64,000 nt of DNA from Bacillota bacterium. GTDB taxonomy: Bacteria; Bacillota; Clostridia; Christensenellales; UBA3700. The notes under the pieces are model-generated. The model ran no database searches and was not told the origin of the DNA. It saw nothing but the letters and a program-made list of their open reading frames with translations. The stretch covers positions 19,232-83,231 of the forward strand of contig JAEWXG010000003.1 of NCBI GenBank assembly GCA_023396095.1, given 5' to 3'. The position numbers and the translations under genes are program-made. This document shows, piece by piece, positions 1-8,294 of the stretch (its first letter is position 1; each line of letters starts with the position of its first letter).

Positions 1-36
1 TACTTCCTTTTTTATTTTTTGATTTCAAAATTCTCT

Positions 37-2292
37 TTATTTCTTTTTTTGCTTTTCTTTTTTTATTCCGTAATTTTCTCTTACTTCTTTTTCAACTTTT
101 ACCTCATTTTTATTTTCCTTATCTTGCTTTTTAATTTTTACTTTATTTTTCCTATTTTCTTTTACAGCTTTAATGCCATCATTAAAACTCCTGACATGAT
201 CTGCTATATCTTTTACATCTTTAACTTCATCACTTAAAACTATCCTTGCAATTACATAAGCAAAATAGATAGTTAATAAAACAGCAAATACACTGAATGT
301 TATTAATAACGAATCATCATACTTAAATGAAGTGTATTGTTTGTTATAGTTCGCAGATAAAATACCGGAGTTAGAAAGAATTACAGAGATATTAACAGCA
401 GAAATTACTGAAAATCCTGCAAATATTCCAAACAATCTTAAGTCATGAACAAGCATTATATATACTAACAAAAGGATCAACCCTGCCGCATACAACATTG
501 GGGTTGCCTTTGTTCCTAAAGATCCCATCGATATTAATAAAAATGAAGACAACAAAATTGTATCAGCACGATTTGTTTTAAAGAAATATGCATAAACCAT
601 AAATCCGATAATCGCTAACACATATATTATTCCAAAAATAACTAACGCCGTTGAAGCTGGTGTATTTCCTTTCCAGAAAATTGAATACAAATTAAAAGTA
701 TCGAAAGACAAAAATTCAAATGTCTTAAAATATTCTCCTTGTTTTGTAAATATATGAAAAATTTCCATTTTTGCAATTTTTGTATAGCTAAATGGAATGG
801 CTAAAACCCAATACGACAAAATTGATGTAACGTACGATATACTAATACTCATTCTTGTCTCCTTATTACTTAAATATTCACCAACTGTGTAATAAACAAG
901 AAGTGGTAATAACAATAAAACATAATATTCAAATGTCCAAGCCAAAGTAAACATCACTATTGCAAAAACAGGCCTTCTTTGCAAAATCCCATAAAACATC
1001 AACAAAATAAATAACATTGCGACAGAAAAATTATATAACATTGATGAATTTGTCATAAAGAAAATAGGTAATATAGCAAATACACCAGACGCTACTAATG
1101 CTACATTTTTCCCAAAGTATTTTTCAACAATTTTAAATATTACTAAAATTGTAAATAATTCAGCCATTAATCCTGGAATCCTTATTAACATTCCTAATCC
1201 CCAGGAAGTTGCAGTCATTCCAATTGCATTTGCAAATAATCCTATAAACCACTGAAGATACATCATCCCAAATGGCATAATTATTGATGATTCTTCATAA
1301 ATTGCAGTTGGGGAATATTTCGCCAAAGTCAAACTAAAGGCAGAAAGCTTGTTCACTTCATCAACCACATTTACAGAAAAATACATCAACAAAAATCTAA
1401 TTACAAAAGCAACAACTGTTATTATTCCTAAAATAAAAAAAGCAGAAGTAAAAAAACTTTTTACTGCAGTTTGATTTGATTGTTTTAATTTTGAACCATC
1501 AGGGTTGTTTAAAACAACTTTTAAACCATTATCATTCCCTTTATTCTTAAATTTGAAAATTAAAAATCCTGCACCCGCAACCACTAATAATGAAAGAATT
1601 CCCATCATCCAAACAAACGCTTTGCTTGATGGTGTAGATTTATATTCAATGGTCTCTTTAGAAAGAGATTGAACCGCAGCAGACGCTGGAATAGCCATTT
1701 TTGATACTTCCTCTAGTGATATGTTATCTATCTTTGCTTCTCCACGCGCTAGTCCAACAACGACAGAACCTAATCCAACTCTTAATGTTAAATCAGTTCC
1801 ATAGTCATTTTTAAAATAAATTGTTTCCGTTTTCCACCCGTCTGTTTTCTCTTTAATATCTAGCCCTGCAAATTTTGGAACTTCCACAAAACCTATAAAA
1901 GCTCCTCTATACGAAGAATTTTCATCAATTCCAGCAATTTTATTTTGAATATTAAAATCCGCAGTAAGCTTATATGTTTTTCCTTTCCTTAATACAACTT
2001 TTTGCTCAGAATAAATTTGTCCACCACTAGAGTTTTCAATCTTGTAACTAGCATAACGTTTACCATGATTAGTAATTTCTTCATCTTCAACAATGTATGC
2101 TATTTCACCAACACTATTTTCTATCTGTTGACCCCATTGATCAACGCTCGCTGTTGTTTCAATTTCATTTTCTTCAAAACTCCCATTTGAAATCAAATTG
2201 TTTGTCTTAGTCTTACAAGAAGCAAAAATGCCAATCAACAACACTACCATCAACGTTGTTGTAAAAAATATTAGCGATTTTTTAATTGCCAT
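37..2292 (-). CDS. GT-C-like polytopic membrane protein with N-terminal lipobox and jelly-roll domain
   Basis: About 751 residues. The start is the ATG at 2292, because GGAGGGG sits about 9 nt upstream of it; a longer in-frame reading to 2403 has no such site. The N-terminus is a signal peptide ending IGIFASC, a lipobox with Cys near residue 26. Residues about 30-200 contain the NGSFEE start typical of CBM4/9-like galactose-binding folds. A membrane segment follows near residue 225, then about ten hydrophobic helices (265-690) resembling GT39/PMT-type GT-C glycosyltransferases, with an acidic VVDEVN motif after the first helix. The tail is very lysine-rich. Role inferred: transfer of sugar from a lipid carrier at the outer membrane face. 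Substrate is unknown; family assignment is by fold only. Confidence 0.6.
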   Translation of the reverse strand: MAIKKSLIFFTTTLMVVLLIGIFASCKTKTNNLISNGSFEENEIETTASVDQWGQQIENSVGEIAYIVEDEEITNHGKRYASYKIENSSGGQIYSEQKVVLRKGKTYKLTADFNIQNKIAGIDENSSYRGAFIGFVEVPKFAGLDIKEKTDGWKTETIYFKNDYGTDLTLRVGLGSVVVGLARGEAKIDNISLEEVSKMAIPASAAVQSLSKETIEYKSTPSSKAFVWMMGILSLLVVAGAGFLIFKFKNKGNDNGLKVVLNNPDGSKLKQSNQTAVKSFFTSAFFILGIITVVAFVIRFLLMYFSVNVVDEVNKLSAFSLTLAKYSPTAIYEESSIIMPFGMMYLQWFIGLFANAIGMTATSWGLGMLIRIPGLMAELFTILVIFKIVEKYFGKNVALVASGVFAILPIFFMTNSSMLYNFSVAMLFILLMFYGILQRRPVFAIVMFTLAWTFEYYVLLLLPLLVYYTVGEYLSNKETRMSISISYVTSILSYWVLAIPFSYTKIAKMEIFHIFTKQGEYFKTFEFLSFDTFNLYSIFWKGNTPASTALVIFGIIYVLAIIGFMVYAYFFKTNRADTILLSSFLLISMGSLGTKATPMLYAAGLILLLVYIMLVHDLRLFGIFAGFSVISAVNISVILSNSGILSANYNKQYTSFKYDDSLLITFSVFAVLLTIYFAYVIARIVLSDEVKDVKDIADHVRSFNDGIKAVKENRKNKVKIKKQDKENKNEVKVEKEVRENYGIKKEKQKKK

Positions 2293-2458
2293 ATATATAA
2301 ATCCCCTCCATAACGTGGTTAAAACATAATTAAGAATAACACGAAACACAGTAGGTGTAAATACATAATAATTATAATTAAAAATGTGAAACATGTTAAA
2401 CAAAACAATAGTAAATGTGACAACCTACGTCATGTGTTATATAAAATTTCGAATGGTT

Positions 2459-3210
2459 TTATAAATATTTTATAGGTACTATACGGTCAATATTCGTTAG
2501 GCTAATTAAGTTGTCATAAAGGCAAACGACACCACCTTGTCCACGACTTATGCTAGGAATTTTATCAAGCACCCTAAATGCTTCTACATCTTTCCTTGTT
2601 GGGTCAGCGTGCTTTTTAATTTCGATAGGATGAAGAACGCCTGCATTCTCTATAATTAAGTCTATCTCATCCATTTCCTTGTCACGATAAAAATAAATAG
2701 GTGGCTCAAGAACGCCTTTATTATAATAACTTTTAATTATTTCAGACACGACGAAACTCTCAAAAAAGCACCTGCCATAGCACCGTTCTTTAATACTTCA
2801 GGAGTGTTCCACTTAGTTAAATAAGCGGCAAGTCCAGTATCTAAAAAGTAAATCTTAGGGGTTTTTATTGCTCTTTTCGTAATGCTATTTGAATATGGTT
2901 GTAAAAGATATACAATATTCGAAGCAACTAAAATAGAGAGCCATCTTTCGGCTGTAGGTTGGCTTATTCCAACGTCACGAGCAAGAGATGCAAGGTTTAA
3001 TAAATTGCCAGTCATAGCGGAAACTGCAACCATAAACTTTGAAAATTTTACCGTATCGCCAATTTCAGTTAATTCTCTAACGTCTCGCTCTATATAAGTA
3101 CGGAGATATGCACCATAAAACATTTGCCAATCAAAATCAGCATTTTCGCACAGTTCAGGCATACTGCCACGATGAATAATATTAAATCTTTCCCCAAAAT
3201 AACATCTTTA
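2459..3210 (-). pseudogene. C-terminal remnant of a DUF4143 AAA-type ATPase, frameshifted
   Basis: Reading from about 3210, the frame gives IIHRGSMPEL, then YLRTYIERDV and the winged-helix and nuclease-like C-terminal half of a DUF4143 ATPase. At about 2748 the frame breaks in a run of six T (minus strand). One extra T would restore GAFFESFVV and join the two frames (2737-3162 and 2459-2749). The last part keeps DEIDLIIE and HPIEIKK, the PD-(D/E)XK-like strand pattern. The N-terminal AAA domain with Walker A and B is absent: upstream DNA is an hsdM stub. So this is a truncated gene plus a homopolymer frameshift, which might be a sequencing error, although the truncation would remain. Confidence 0.8.
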
Positions 3211-3287
3211 TATTCTACAGTCGAAATCGACCCTCTCAATCCATTACAATAATCCCAAATAAGTGAAGCTAATTGTTATTTGTTCAT
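3192..3287 (-). pseudogene. hsdM: 5' stub of a type I restriction methyltransferase subunit gene
   Basis: An ATG at 3287 with GGAG just upstream reads M-N-K-stop, then in the same frame QLASLIWDYCNGLRG and EYKDVILG. This is the conserved HsdM N-terminus (usually MNKQQLA...W...LRG...EYKDYILG). A CAA-to-TAA change at codon 4 (3276-3278) ends translation, and homology stops at about 3192, where DUF4143 ATPase sequence begins in another frame. No HsdS, HsdR or methyltransferase domain follows. This is seen directly and is best explained by a deletion that fused two unrelated defence-island genes. Confidence 0.75.
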
Positions 3288-3318
3288 AGTTTTCTCCTAT
3301 TATTTCAATTCTACCATA

Positions 3319-3347
3319 TTTAATATGACAGCTTCCGTCATATTAAA
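3319..3347. repeat. 11-bp inverted repeat spanning the abiEii stop codon
   Basis: The arms TTTAATATGAC (3319-3329) and GTCATATTAAA (3337-3347) are perfect, with a 7-nt loop. The abiEii TGA lies in the right arm. No T tract follows on the minus strand, so this is not a canonical intrinsic terminator. It could protect the transcript 3' end or mark an old insertion boundary. Confidence 0.6.
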
Positions 3348-4282
3348 TTATTTTCTTTTGTTCTCCAAAGTGCAGCAGGGTGATTTTTTATATTTGCTAC
3401 AATTTCTTCATTATCGAATAATAATTCAGGTGCATAAGTTTTATCTTTTAATTTAGATAAAAACTCTTTTTCGCCGTCTGTTAAAACAAGCAAATTTTTT
3501 ATGTAGGCTATAACTATTTCCTTTGCTTTTTCAATATCAAACTTATCGTCTTTGGATATAACGGGTTTTAATTGAGTTTTATATTTTCTATAATCTAATC
3601 TTTCAACATTCTTATAATCTAATGTTTGAATATCGTAATCCCCACCGATAGCATTATAAAATACAAGGCATTTTCTAAGAAGTTCCGTATCTTTTATAAC
3701 ATTATTTTCTATCATAGCGTTAACGTCATATAGATCTCTTGGCGTAGCACGTGATAGAAGAGCGTTAATTTTACTTGCATATAGTTCAGTAGTGTTTAAG
3801 GCTAAAACTTCAAAATCTTCTACGATACCCTTCGTTAAAACTTTCTTCTTTTCAAGCGGTAAAACGTGACATCTATCCAAGAAGTTAATTTCTACCTTTA
3901 TATTGTCACGATTGCCTGCATTGTTAATATAATTGAATAAAAACGACGTTAAAGCGAAATGGTCACGAGAATCTGCAAGTGAATAGCCTTCTTGCCACAT
4001 ATAGTCGGTTAGGCGCTTTTTGAACTTCTCTTTAATTTCAGGCAATTCTTCCTTGCCAACGTTTACGGTAAAGTCTAAATCGATATCAACCGAAAGGCGT
4101 GGAAGCTCTACCGCGGTTAGATTGATTGCCGTACCACCTTTAAGAGCAAGTTTATCTTTAAAAACAACGTCGCTGTTTAAGAATTTTAATATTTCGGAAA
4201 GACGTAAAACCTTTTCCAAAGTATCTTTAATAAAGTTAGATTCTTGGGCAAGTCTTGTCAAGTATTGTCTTGAAAACTCCAT
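3338..4282 (-). CDS. abiEii: AbiEii-family nucleotidyltransferase toxin (type IV toxin-antitoxin)
   Basis: 314 residues. LKGGTAINL (residues about 46-54) followed by SVDIDLDF (63-70) is the GG-T and D-x-D signature of AbiEii/MenT nucleotidyltransferases (PF08843). Family knowledge: these toxins transfer nucleotides to RNA targets and cause bacteriostasis during phage infection. The ATG overlaps the abiEi stop by one base (TAATG), and its GGAGG lies inside the end of abiEi, so translation is coupled antitoxin first. The length fits an intact gene. It sits beside hsdM and ATPase wreckage, i.e. in a defence island. Function by family only. Confidence 0.88.
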   Translation of the reverse strand: MEFSRQYLTRLAQESNFIKDTLEKVLRLSEILKFLNSDVVFKDKLALKGGTAINLTAVELPRLSVDIDLDFTVNVGKEELPEIKEKFKKRLTDYMWQEGYSLADSRDHFALTSFLFNYINNAGNRDNIKVEINFLDRCHVLPLEKKKVLTKGIVEDFEVLALNTTELYASKINALLSRATPRDLYDVNAMIENNVIKDTELLRKCLVFYNAIGGDYDIQTLDYKNVERLDYRKYKTQLKPVISKDDKFDIEKAKEIVIAYIKNLLVLTDGEKEFLSKLKDKTYAPELLFDNEEIVANIKNHPAALWRTKENNLI

Positions 4283-5019
4283 TAATATCCTCCGTTTAGG
4301 CGAGATTTAAGATTTTTGGGAGCCATAAGTTTCCACTTAGAATTAAATTCTATATCTTTATACTCGTCTTGTAAAAAATACTTTATTTGATTGGTTAGTT
4401 TAGTGTTGCACTCTTCAAAAAACGAATCGGTTAACATAAACTTATCTTTGAAATGTTCTAATACGTAGCCTGCTTTTTGATATAAGAATACCGAATCGTA
4501 AACTTTTAACGTTTCAAATAGTTTTGTTTCGTCCAAAACACGTATTTGGTCAAGTACATTTAAGACTTCGTCAATGCCACCACCTGCGTCAATATCGTCA
4601 AGGCAGTCAACAACCGTACGCTCAAGAGAAGTTACGCGCACTGCGGCAGTTACTATATTCATAATTTGAACGTCGTGTTTTAGCGGTTTACGAACGTAGT
4701 CGATATCGTCAAAAGTAAAATCGTTGAAGCGCTTTTTACTACCCACTGTAACGGTATTAAAAACTTGATTAGCCACGCCAAAATACTCAAAGGCAGAATG
4801 ATAACACACGCAAGCATCTTCAGCTATTTTTGTAGCAAGCTCAAATTTTGTAGTAAGCGGATATCCCGACACGTCAACTTGAACATATAATCCGTTACGG
4901 ACTTTAACAATTTTTTTTGAACGAACTTGCCCCGCTATCCAATTTTCGTATTGTTTATCATTTTTAAAATAGCCTATAACATCCTTTTTTGTAAACGTAT
5001 AAGGGATAAATTTTGCCAT
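4282..5019 (-). CDS. abiEi: AbiEi-family antitoxin / transcriptional autorepressor
   Basis: 245 residues. The N-terminus (FTKKDVIGYF, then VRNGLYV) is the winged helix-turn-helix found in AbiEi antitoxins. The middle has TSLERTVVDCLD, matching the AbiEi_4 pattern, and the C-terminal half is the domain that neutralises the toxin in this family. AbiEi is known to repress its own promoter by binding paired repeats. Matching repeats occur 20-190 bp upstream (separate entry). The gene is first in a two-gene operon with abiEii. The start ATG at 5019 is preceded by GAGGATATGTAA. Confidence 0.87.
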   Translation of the reverse strand: MAKFIPYTFTKKDVIGYFKNDKQYENWIAGQVRSKKIVKVRNGLYVQVDVSGYPLTTKFELATKIAEDACVCYHSAFEYFGVANQVFNTVTVGSKKRFNDFTFDDIDYVRKPLKHDVQIMNIVTAAVRVTSLERTVVDCLDDIDAGGGIDEVLNVLDQIRVLDETKLFETLKVYDSVFLYQKAGYVLEHFKDKFMLTDSFFEECNTKLTNQIKYFLQDEYKDIEFNSKWKLMAPKNLKSRLNGGY

Positions 5020-5039
5020 TTACATATCCTCAAAACCGA

Positions 5040-5208
5040 TTTTAACTATTTCAACATAAAACACTACAAAAGTCAAGTGTTTTGTGTAGATTTGGTTAAT
5101 AATTAGTAATTTCTACTTAATTTACTTAAATTCCACAGAAAAAATCAACGTTTTTCACGCATTTTAGGTATAAAAACACATGTTTTAACTATTTTAACAC
5201 AAAACACT
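5040..5208 (-). promoter_or_regulatory. Probable abiE operator region with paired repeats
   Basis: Two 26-bp direct copies (5040-5065 and 5183-5208) match at 24 positions and share the core AACAC/TAAAACACT. Next to the first copy lies an inverted copy: AAAACACT at 5058-5065 and AGTGTTTT at 5076-5083, extending to 11 bp with one mismatch. AbiEi proteins bind inverted repeats ahead of their operon, so this is inferred to be the autoregulatory site. No convincing -35/-10 pair was singled out. Confidence 0.5.
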
Positions 5209-5211
5209 GTT

Positions 5212-5445
5212 TTATACAGGGTTTTGTTTTGGTTTAGTTAATATTCTATACAAATATACCCTTTCGGGATTATTTTTAAGTGTTTGGCGTGCATTATACC
5301 TAAACGGGTATATTTTATCATAACGTAGACTTAATCCTCGTCGTCCATAGATTTTATCTTCTTCTAGTTTCAAGGATTTGAGCCACTCTTCTTTTTTCCG
5401 TTGAACTACTTGGTAGTTTATACTTCCACGCGGACAGCACGACAA
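5212..5445 (-). CDS. Doubtful 77-codon ORF, unknown
   Basis: The frame would start at a TTG (5445), with no clear ribosome binding site. The product is basic (KIYGRRGLSLRYDKIYPFRY) and matches no family I recognise. It lies just downstream of the truncated istA and may be a scrap of the same foreign segment. A perfect 9-bp palindrome (5450-5469) separates the two. Its end at 5212 runs into an operator-like repeat. Probably not a functional gene. Confidence 0.2.
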   Translation of the reverse strand: MSCCPRGSINYQVVQRKKEEWLKSLKLEEDKIYGRRGLSLRYDKIYPFRYNARQTLKNNPERVYLYRILTKPKQNPV

Positions 5446-5462
5446 TAGAAAGTTAAAATCTT

Positions 5463-5879
5463 TTAACTTGTTGCGAATCTTGTCTTGGGGTCGCAGGCTT
5501 CAATCTTCGGCTTACGATAAGCGTTATATAAGGTTATAAAGCACTTCCAACTATACGCCATCAAGTTTTGCTTTGCCGCACGTTTGCAATACCTACGCCA
5601 ACATAGCCTGATTGAAGAACGATGTTTACACATTTGGAACTCTTCCCACTTAAAATCGGGAATCAGATATCCGTCCCCTGCTTTCGCCCTTTCGGGGAAT
5701 AATAAGCAAGCAATTTCTTCTTCACTCATATCATTTAGCACGTAAACTTCAATTTCTAACGCCTTTATTCTCTTTAGAATAGTCCATACAGTCGTGCGAG
5801 AACAACTGCAAAGGGTAGCGATTTGGCTGTTATTGTTGCCTTTTTGGTAATATTCAATGATTAACTTGTATTTTGACAT
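5463..5879 (-). pseudogene. istA: Truncated IS21-family transposase (IstA) N-terminus, copy 1
   Basis: The start is the ATG at 5879 (AAGGAG 7 nt upstream). The product begins MSKYKLIIEYYQKG, then NNSQIATLCSCSRTTV, an IstA-type helix-turn-helix. It continues with IPDFKWEEF...IRLCWRRYC and YSWKCFITLY, the segment that precedes the catalytic core in IS21 transposases. The reading stops after about 138 residues, whereas IstA is about 400-500, so the DDE domain and istB are missing. It cannot transpose. A shorter relative of the same N-terminus lies at 8000-8083. Confidence 0.75.
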
Positions 5880-6000
5880 AATTTTCTCCTTTTTATCGCC
5901 ATTATTTACCCATAGCGGTAGATACAGGAAAGTGTTCAATTTGAGGAACCACCACGCTTTTTTTGACCGATTTTTGACTTCGTAAGAGATTCTTAAGAGA

Positions 6001-6034
6001 AAAAAGTAGTCACTCCCCGAAAAGAATGACTACT
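6001..6034 (-). terminator. Stem-loop downstream of the ppdK-tail copy (copy 1 module)
   Basis: The arms AGTAGTCA (6005-6012) and TGACTACT (6027-6034) enclose a 14-nt loop, and a short A run on the plus strand gives T residues after the stem on the minus strand. It occupies the same place relative to the ppdK-like tail as the true ppdK terminator at 8206-8243. The stem sequence differs but pairing is kept. Confidence 0.6.
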
Positions 6035-6089
6035 AAAACGTTGTTTTTAATTAAAAATTGAATTTTTACCGCTTTTTGGCGCTAATTCT

Positions 6090-6128
6090 TAGCCCCTCGG
6101 ATTACGGATATTCGCCTGCGCAAAAGCT
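6090..6128 (-). pseudogene. Displaced second copy of the ppdK 3' end
   Basis: The minus strand reads AFAQANIRNPRG-stop, almost the same as the intact PPDK end AAAQANIRNPRA-stop at 8295. Several differences from ppdK are synonymous third-position changes (for example GCG for GCT, ATC for ATT). Upstream of 6128 the frame (RSLLK...) no longer resembles PPDK. Together with the terminator and istA relic this repeats the layout downstream of real ppdK, so it is a diverged duplicate or import from a related genome. Confidence 0.65.
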
Positions 6129-6288
6129 TTCAAAAGCGACCGATAGGTAACATTACTGTCTGCAATCGAAAATCGCCCGTCTTCGGGATATATGTTATCG
6201 CCCGACTGTACGCAATATTTTTTTATGCCGTTTTTCCGTATTTTTCTGAATTTTTAGCCAATCCCGATTGAGTGAAATATAACCGTTT

Positions 6289-7605
6289 TTACAAAAACAT
6301 CGCCATATAATGCGGAATAGTGAGTTTTACATCGCTCGTGCCGACGTTTCCGTCAACGATTTTATATGCCGCCGACGGTTTATATGCTTCTATAAATCTG
6401 TTCAGCGATTTTGTTGCGGTATTTCCCGCTTTCACTTCCACTGGAACCACTTCTCCGTTTTTTTCTATCAGAAATTCCAGTTCGTTGGAATCGTCGGGCT
6501 TGTAATAATAAAGCGCGTAACCGTTTTTCACCAACGTTTCGGCGATAATATTTTCGTAAATACCGCCTTTGGCATTCCCCTTTATCGTGTTTTCAAGAAT
6601 TGCTCTTTTGGTTTCAAAACCGTACATAGCGCACAGCAAGCCCGTATCGTTGATATACAATTTGAACTGATCTTCATCGGCGTTCGCCATCAACGGCAGA
6701 TACGGCTCGTGAATATTGTAACACGGATTAACGATATTCGAGTCTTTCAGCCATTGAACGCTTCCGCCGTATTTTTTGCTTGTCTGCCTTTTTTCCACGG
6801 TGGAATACTGAAACTTCGTAATCTCTTTCGCGAGTTGTTTCGGGATAGCGTCGTAACATTTGCGCACCTTTATTTTTTCTGCGCCCTTTGCGTGTTTTGA
6901 AATATCGAAACGGTAGTTTTCGAGAATTTTTTCCTGCAATGCGGCAACCCTCGTAAAATCGTGATTATCGGCATAATCTGCAACGACTTCGGGCATACCG
7001 CCCACCACCATATACTCACGGAACAGCGTTTCGTATTTTTCATTTAGCGCGAAAGGTACTTTTTCTTTTTTATCAAAAAGTTCTTTCAGGTAAAAAATTC
7101 CGCTTTCGTACCCTTCCGCCCAAAGAAATTCCTCGAAATCAAGCGAATACATCGTAAGAAACGTTTCGTATCCGGTAGGAACAGATTCGGGTTCTTCCGT
7201 ATTTTCGTCGGCGTCTTCCCCGTATGTCAGGCCTAAAAGACTTCCGGAAGTGATAACGTCGAATCTCCCGTCCTCCGCAAGAAATTTCAACGCGGTACGC
7301 GCGCTTCCGCACGCCTGAATTTCGTCTAAAAATATCAGCGTATCGCCTTTAACAAGATTTACTCCGTTTATCATAGCCGTCATTCTTTTATAAACGGATT
7401 CTGCGTCCAACGTTCCCGCAAAAATCTGTTTTAATTCCTGATTTTTGATAAAATTGATTTCGACAAAACTTTTATAGTCTTTTTTCCCGAACTCGCGGAT
7501 AAGATAAGTTTTCCCGACCTGTCTTGCACCTTTCACCATCAAGCAGTTATTACGATGCGTATTTTTCCATTCGACAAGTTTCTGATATGCCTTTCTTTTT
7601 AACAT
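6289..7605 (-). CDS. DUF4143-type AAA ATPase with C-terminal nuclease-like fold
   Basis: 438 residues, complete for the AAA_14/DUF4143 family. Walker A GARQVGKT is at residues 26-33, followed by Walker B LIFLDEIQ, then TSGSLLG as sensor. The C-terminal half carries ENIIAETLVKNGY, ELEFLIE and VPVEVKAG, the E-D-ExK pattern of a PD-(D/E)XK fold. Cellular role of the family is unsettled; such genes are common in accessory regions of gut Bacillota. Codon use is clearly richer in GC (many GCG, TCG, CCG) than the flanking genes, so it is probably transferred DNA. The older, broken relative at 2459-3210 is a separate copy. The start ATG at 7605 is preceded by GGAGAAACGTT. Confidence 0.85.
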   Translation of the reverse strand: MLKRKAYQKLVEWKNTHRNNCLMVKGARQVGKTYLIREFGKKDYKSFVEINFIKNQELKQIFAGTLDAESVYKRMTAMINGVNLVKGDTLIFLDEIQACGSARTALKFLAEDGRFDVITSGSLLGLTYGEDADENTEEPESVPTGYETFLTMYSLDFEEFLWAEGYESGIFYLKELFDKKEKVPFALNEKYETLFREYMVVGGMPEVVADYADNHDFTRVAALQEKILENYRFDISKHAKGAEKIKVRKCYDAIPKQLAKEITKFQYSTVEKRQTSKKYGGSVQWLKDSNIVNPCYNIHEPYLPLMANADEDQFKLYINDTGLLCAMYGFETKRAILENTIKGNAKGGIYENIIAETLVKNGYALYYYKPDDSNELEFLIEKNGEVVPVEVKAGNTATKSLNRFIEAYKPSAAYKIVDGNVGTSDVKLTIPHYMAMFL

Positions 7606-7669
7606 AACGTTTCTCCGAAATCAGGTTTTATTATCGATATTGTACTCGTTTTTTTGTATTTGTCAACCG

Positions 7670-7716
7670 AAAAGGAATAAAATTGGATATTGTTTTATTG
7701 TAAAAAGGAATAAAAT
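7670..7716 (-). promoter_or_regulatory. Two direct 14-bp repeats upstream of the ATPase gene
   Basis: AAAAGGAATAAAAT occurs at 7670-7683 and 7703-7716, exactly 33 bp apart (about three helical turns) and 65-110 bp upstream of the ATPase start. The spacing suggests binding by a dimer on one DNA face. No regulator is identifiable. Confidence 0.35.
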
Positions 7717-7761
7717 CAGAATATCGTAAACCCGAAATCTTTTTATTAGTCTGAAAGCATC

Positions 7762-7803
7762 AAAAAACGCCGCCCTCCGCAAAAGCAAAGGTCGGCGTTT
7801 TTC
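7762..7803 (-). terminator. Strong intrinsic terminator
   Basis: Arms AAAAACGCCG (7763-7772) and CGGCGTTTTT (7793-7802) form a GC-rich stem with flanking A and T runs, so it can act in both directions. On the minus strand it lies just past the stop codon of the fragment at 7819-7998. Confidence 0.75.
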
Positions 7804-7818
7804 TGTCTGCCGGTAAAG

Positions 7819-7998
7819 TTACATAAACACTCTTACCGTCAGATCGTGCCATTGATTTTGCCTGAGCATTCCGTCCCGTTCTTTCCGGTAAGATTTTGCT
7901 TCTTTATAATCTATCGTAAACTCCCATACAAGTCTTTTCATATCGTCGGATTTGTCCGCAAGGTCAAAATTCATATACCAGTTGAAGCACGTTTCCGT
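7819..7998 (-). pseudogene. C-terminal fragment of an unrecognised protein
   Basis: An open frame ending at TAA 7819 reads ETCFNWYMNF, DLADKSDDMK, RLVWEFTIDYKEAKSY and finally WHDLTVRVFM. It looks protein-like (amphipathic, no low complexity) and is followed by a good terminator, but it has no start of its own. Upstream it runs in a shifted frame into the istA relic at about 8000. GC content resembles the ATPase gene. I do not recognise the family; it is inferred to be the 3' end of a gene cut by recombination. Confidence 0.4.
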
Positions 7999-7999
7999 A

Positions 8000-8083
8000 A
8001 CGGGAACAATCGCAAAGCGTAGCGATCTGCGTGCGGTTGTTTCCTTTTAAGTAATACTCTAAAATCAATTTATATTTCGACAT
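8000..8083 (-). pseudogene. istA: IS21-type istA remnant, copy 2
   Basis: The ATG at 8083 (AGAGAGG upstream) begins MSKYKLILEYYLKGNN and continues RTQIATLCDCSR, closely matching copy 1 at 5879. Homology ends at about 8003 after some 27 codons, where the unknown fragment at 7819 takes over in another frame. Only the first helices of the DNA-binding domain remain. Confidence 0.7.
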
Positions 8084-8205
8084 AAAATACCTCTCTTTTA
8101 TCGCCCTCTTTTACATACAACAGTATATATGGAAAAATGTAACATTTGAGGAATCAGCCCGCAATTTTAGCACATTTTCCGATTTTCGCCCGCTTTCAGA
8201 AGAGT

Positions 8206-8243
8206 AAAAAAACAGCCAGACTCAAGCGAGAATGGCTGTTTTT
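8206..8243 (-). terminator. ppdK terminator
   Basis: Arms AAAAACAGCCA (8208-8218) and TGGCTGTTTTT (8233-8243) form an 11-bp stem with a 14-nt loop, ending in a T tract on the minus strand, about 50 bp after the ppdK stop. Confidence 0.85.
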
Positions 8244-8294
8244 CATAAAATTCAGTATTAAAATGCCGGAATTTAACCGTTTTTCGCCAAAAGC

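Noticed and set aside
3319..3347. abiEii terminator
   Set aside because: The stem is AT-rich, overlaps the stop codon and lacks a T tract; listed only as an inverted repeat.
5450..5469. Intrinsic terminator after the istA remnant
   Set aside because: The 9-bp palindrome has a 2-nt loop and no T tract on either side. It cannot fold as a normal terminator.
6090..6128. Simple attachment-site duplication by an integrase
   Set aside because: The similarity extends beyond the tail through the terminator into istA, with synonymous divergence, and no integrase is present. A larger module duplication or import fits better.
6310..6900. Plus-strand coding frame of about 196 codons
   Set aside because: It lies inside the well-supported DUF4143 ATPase gene on the other strand and has no family motifs.
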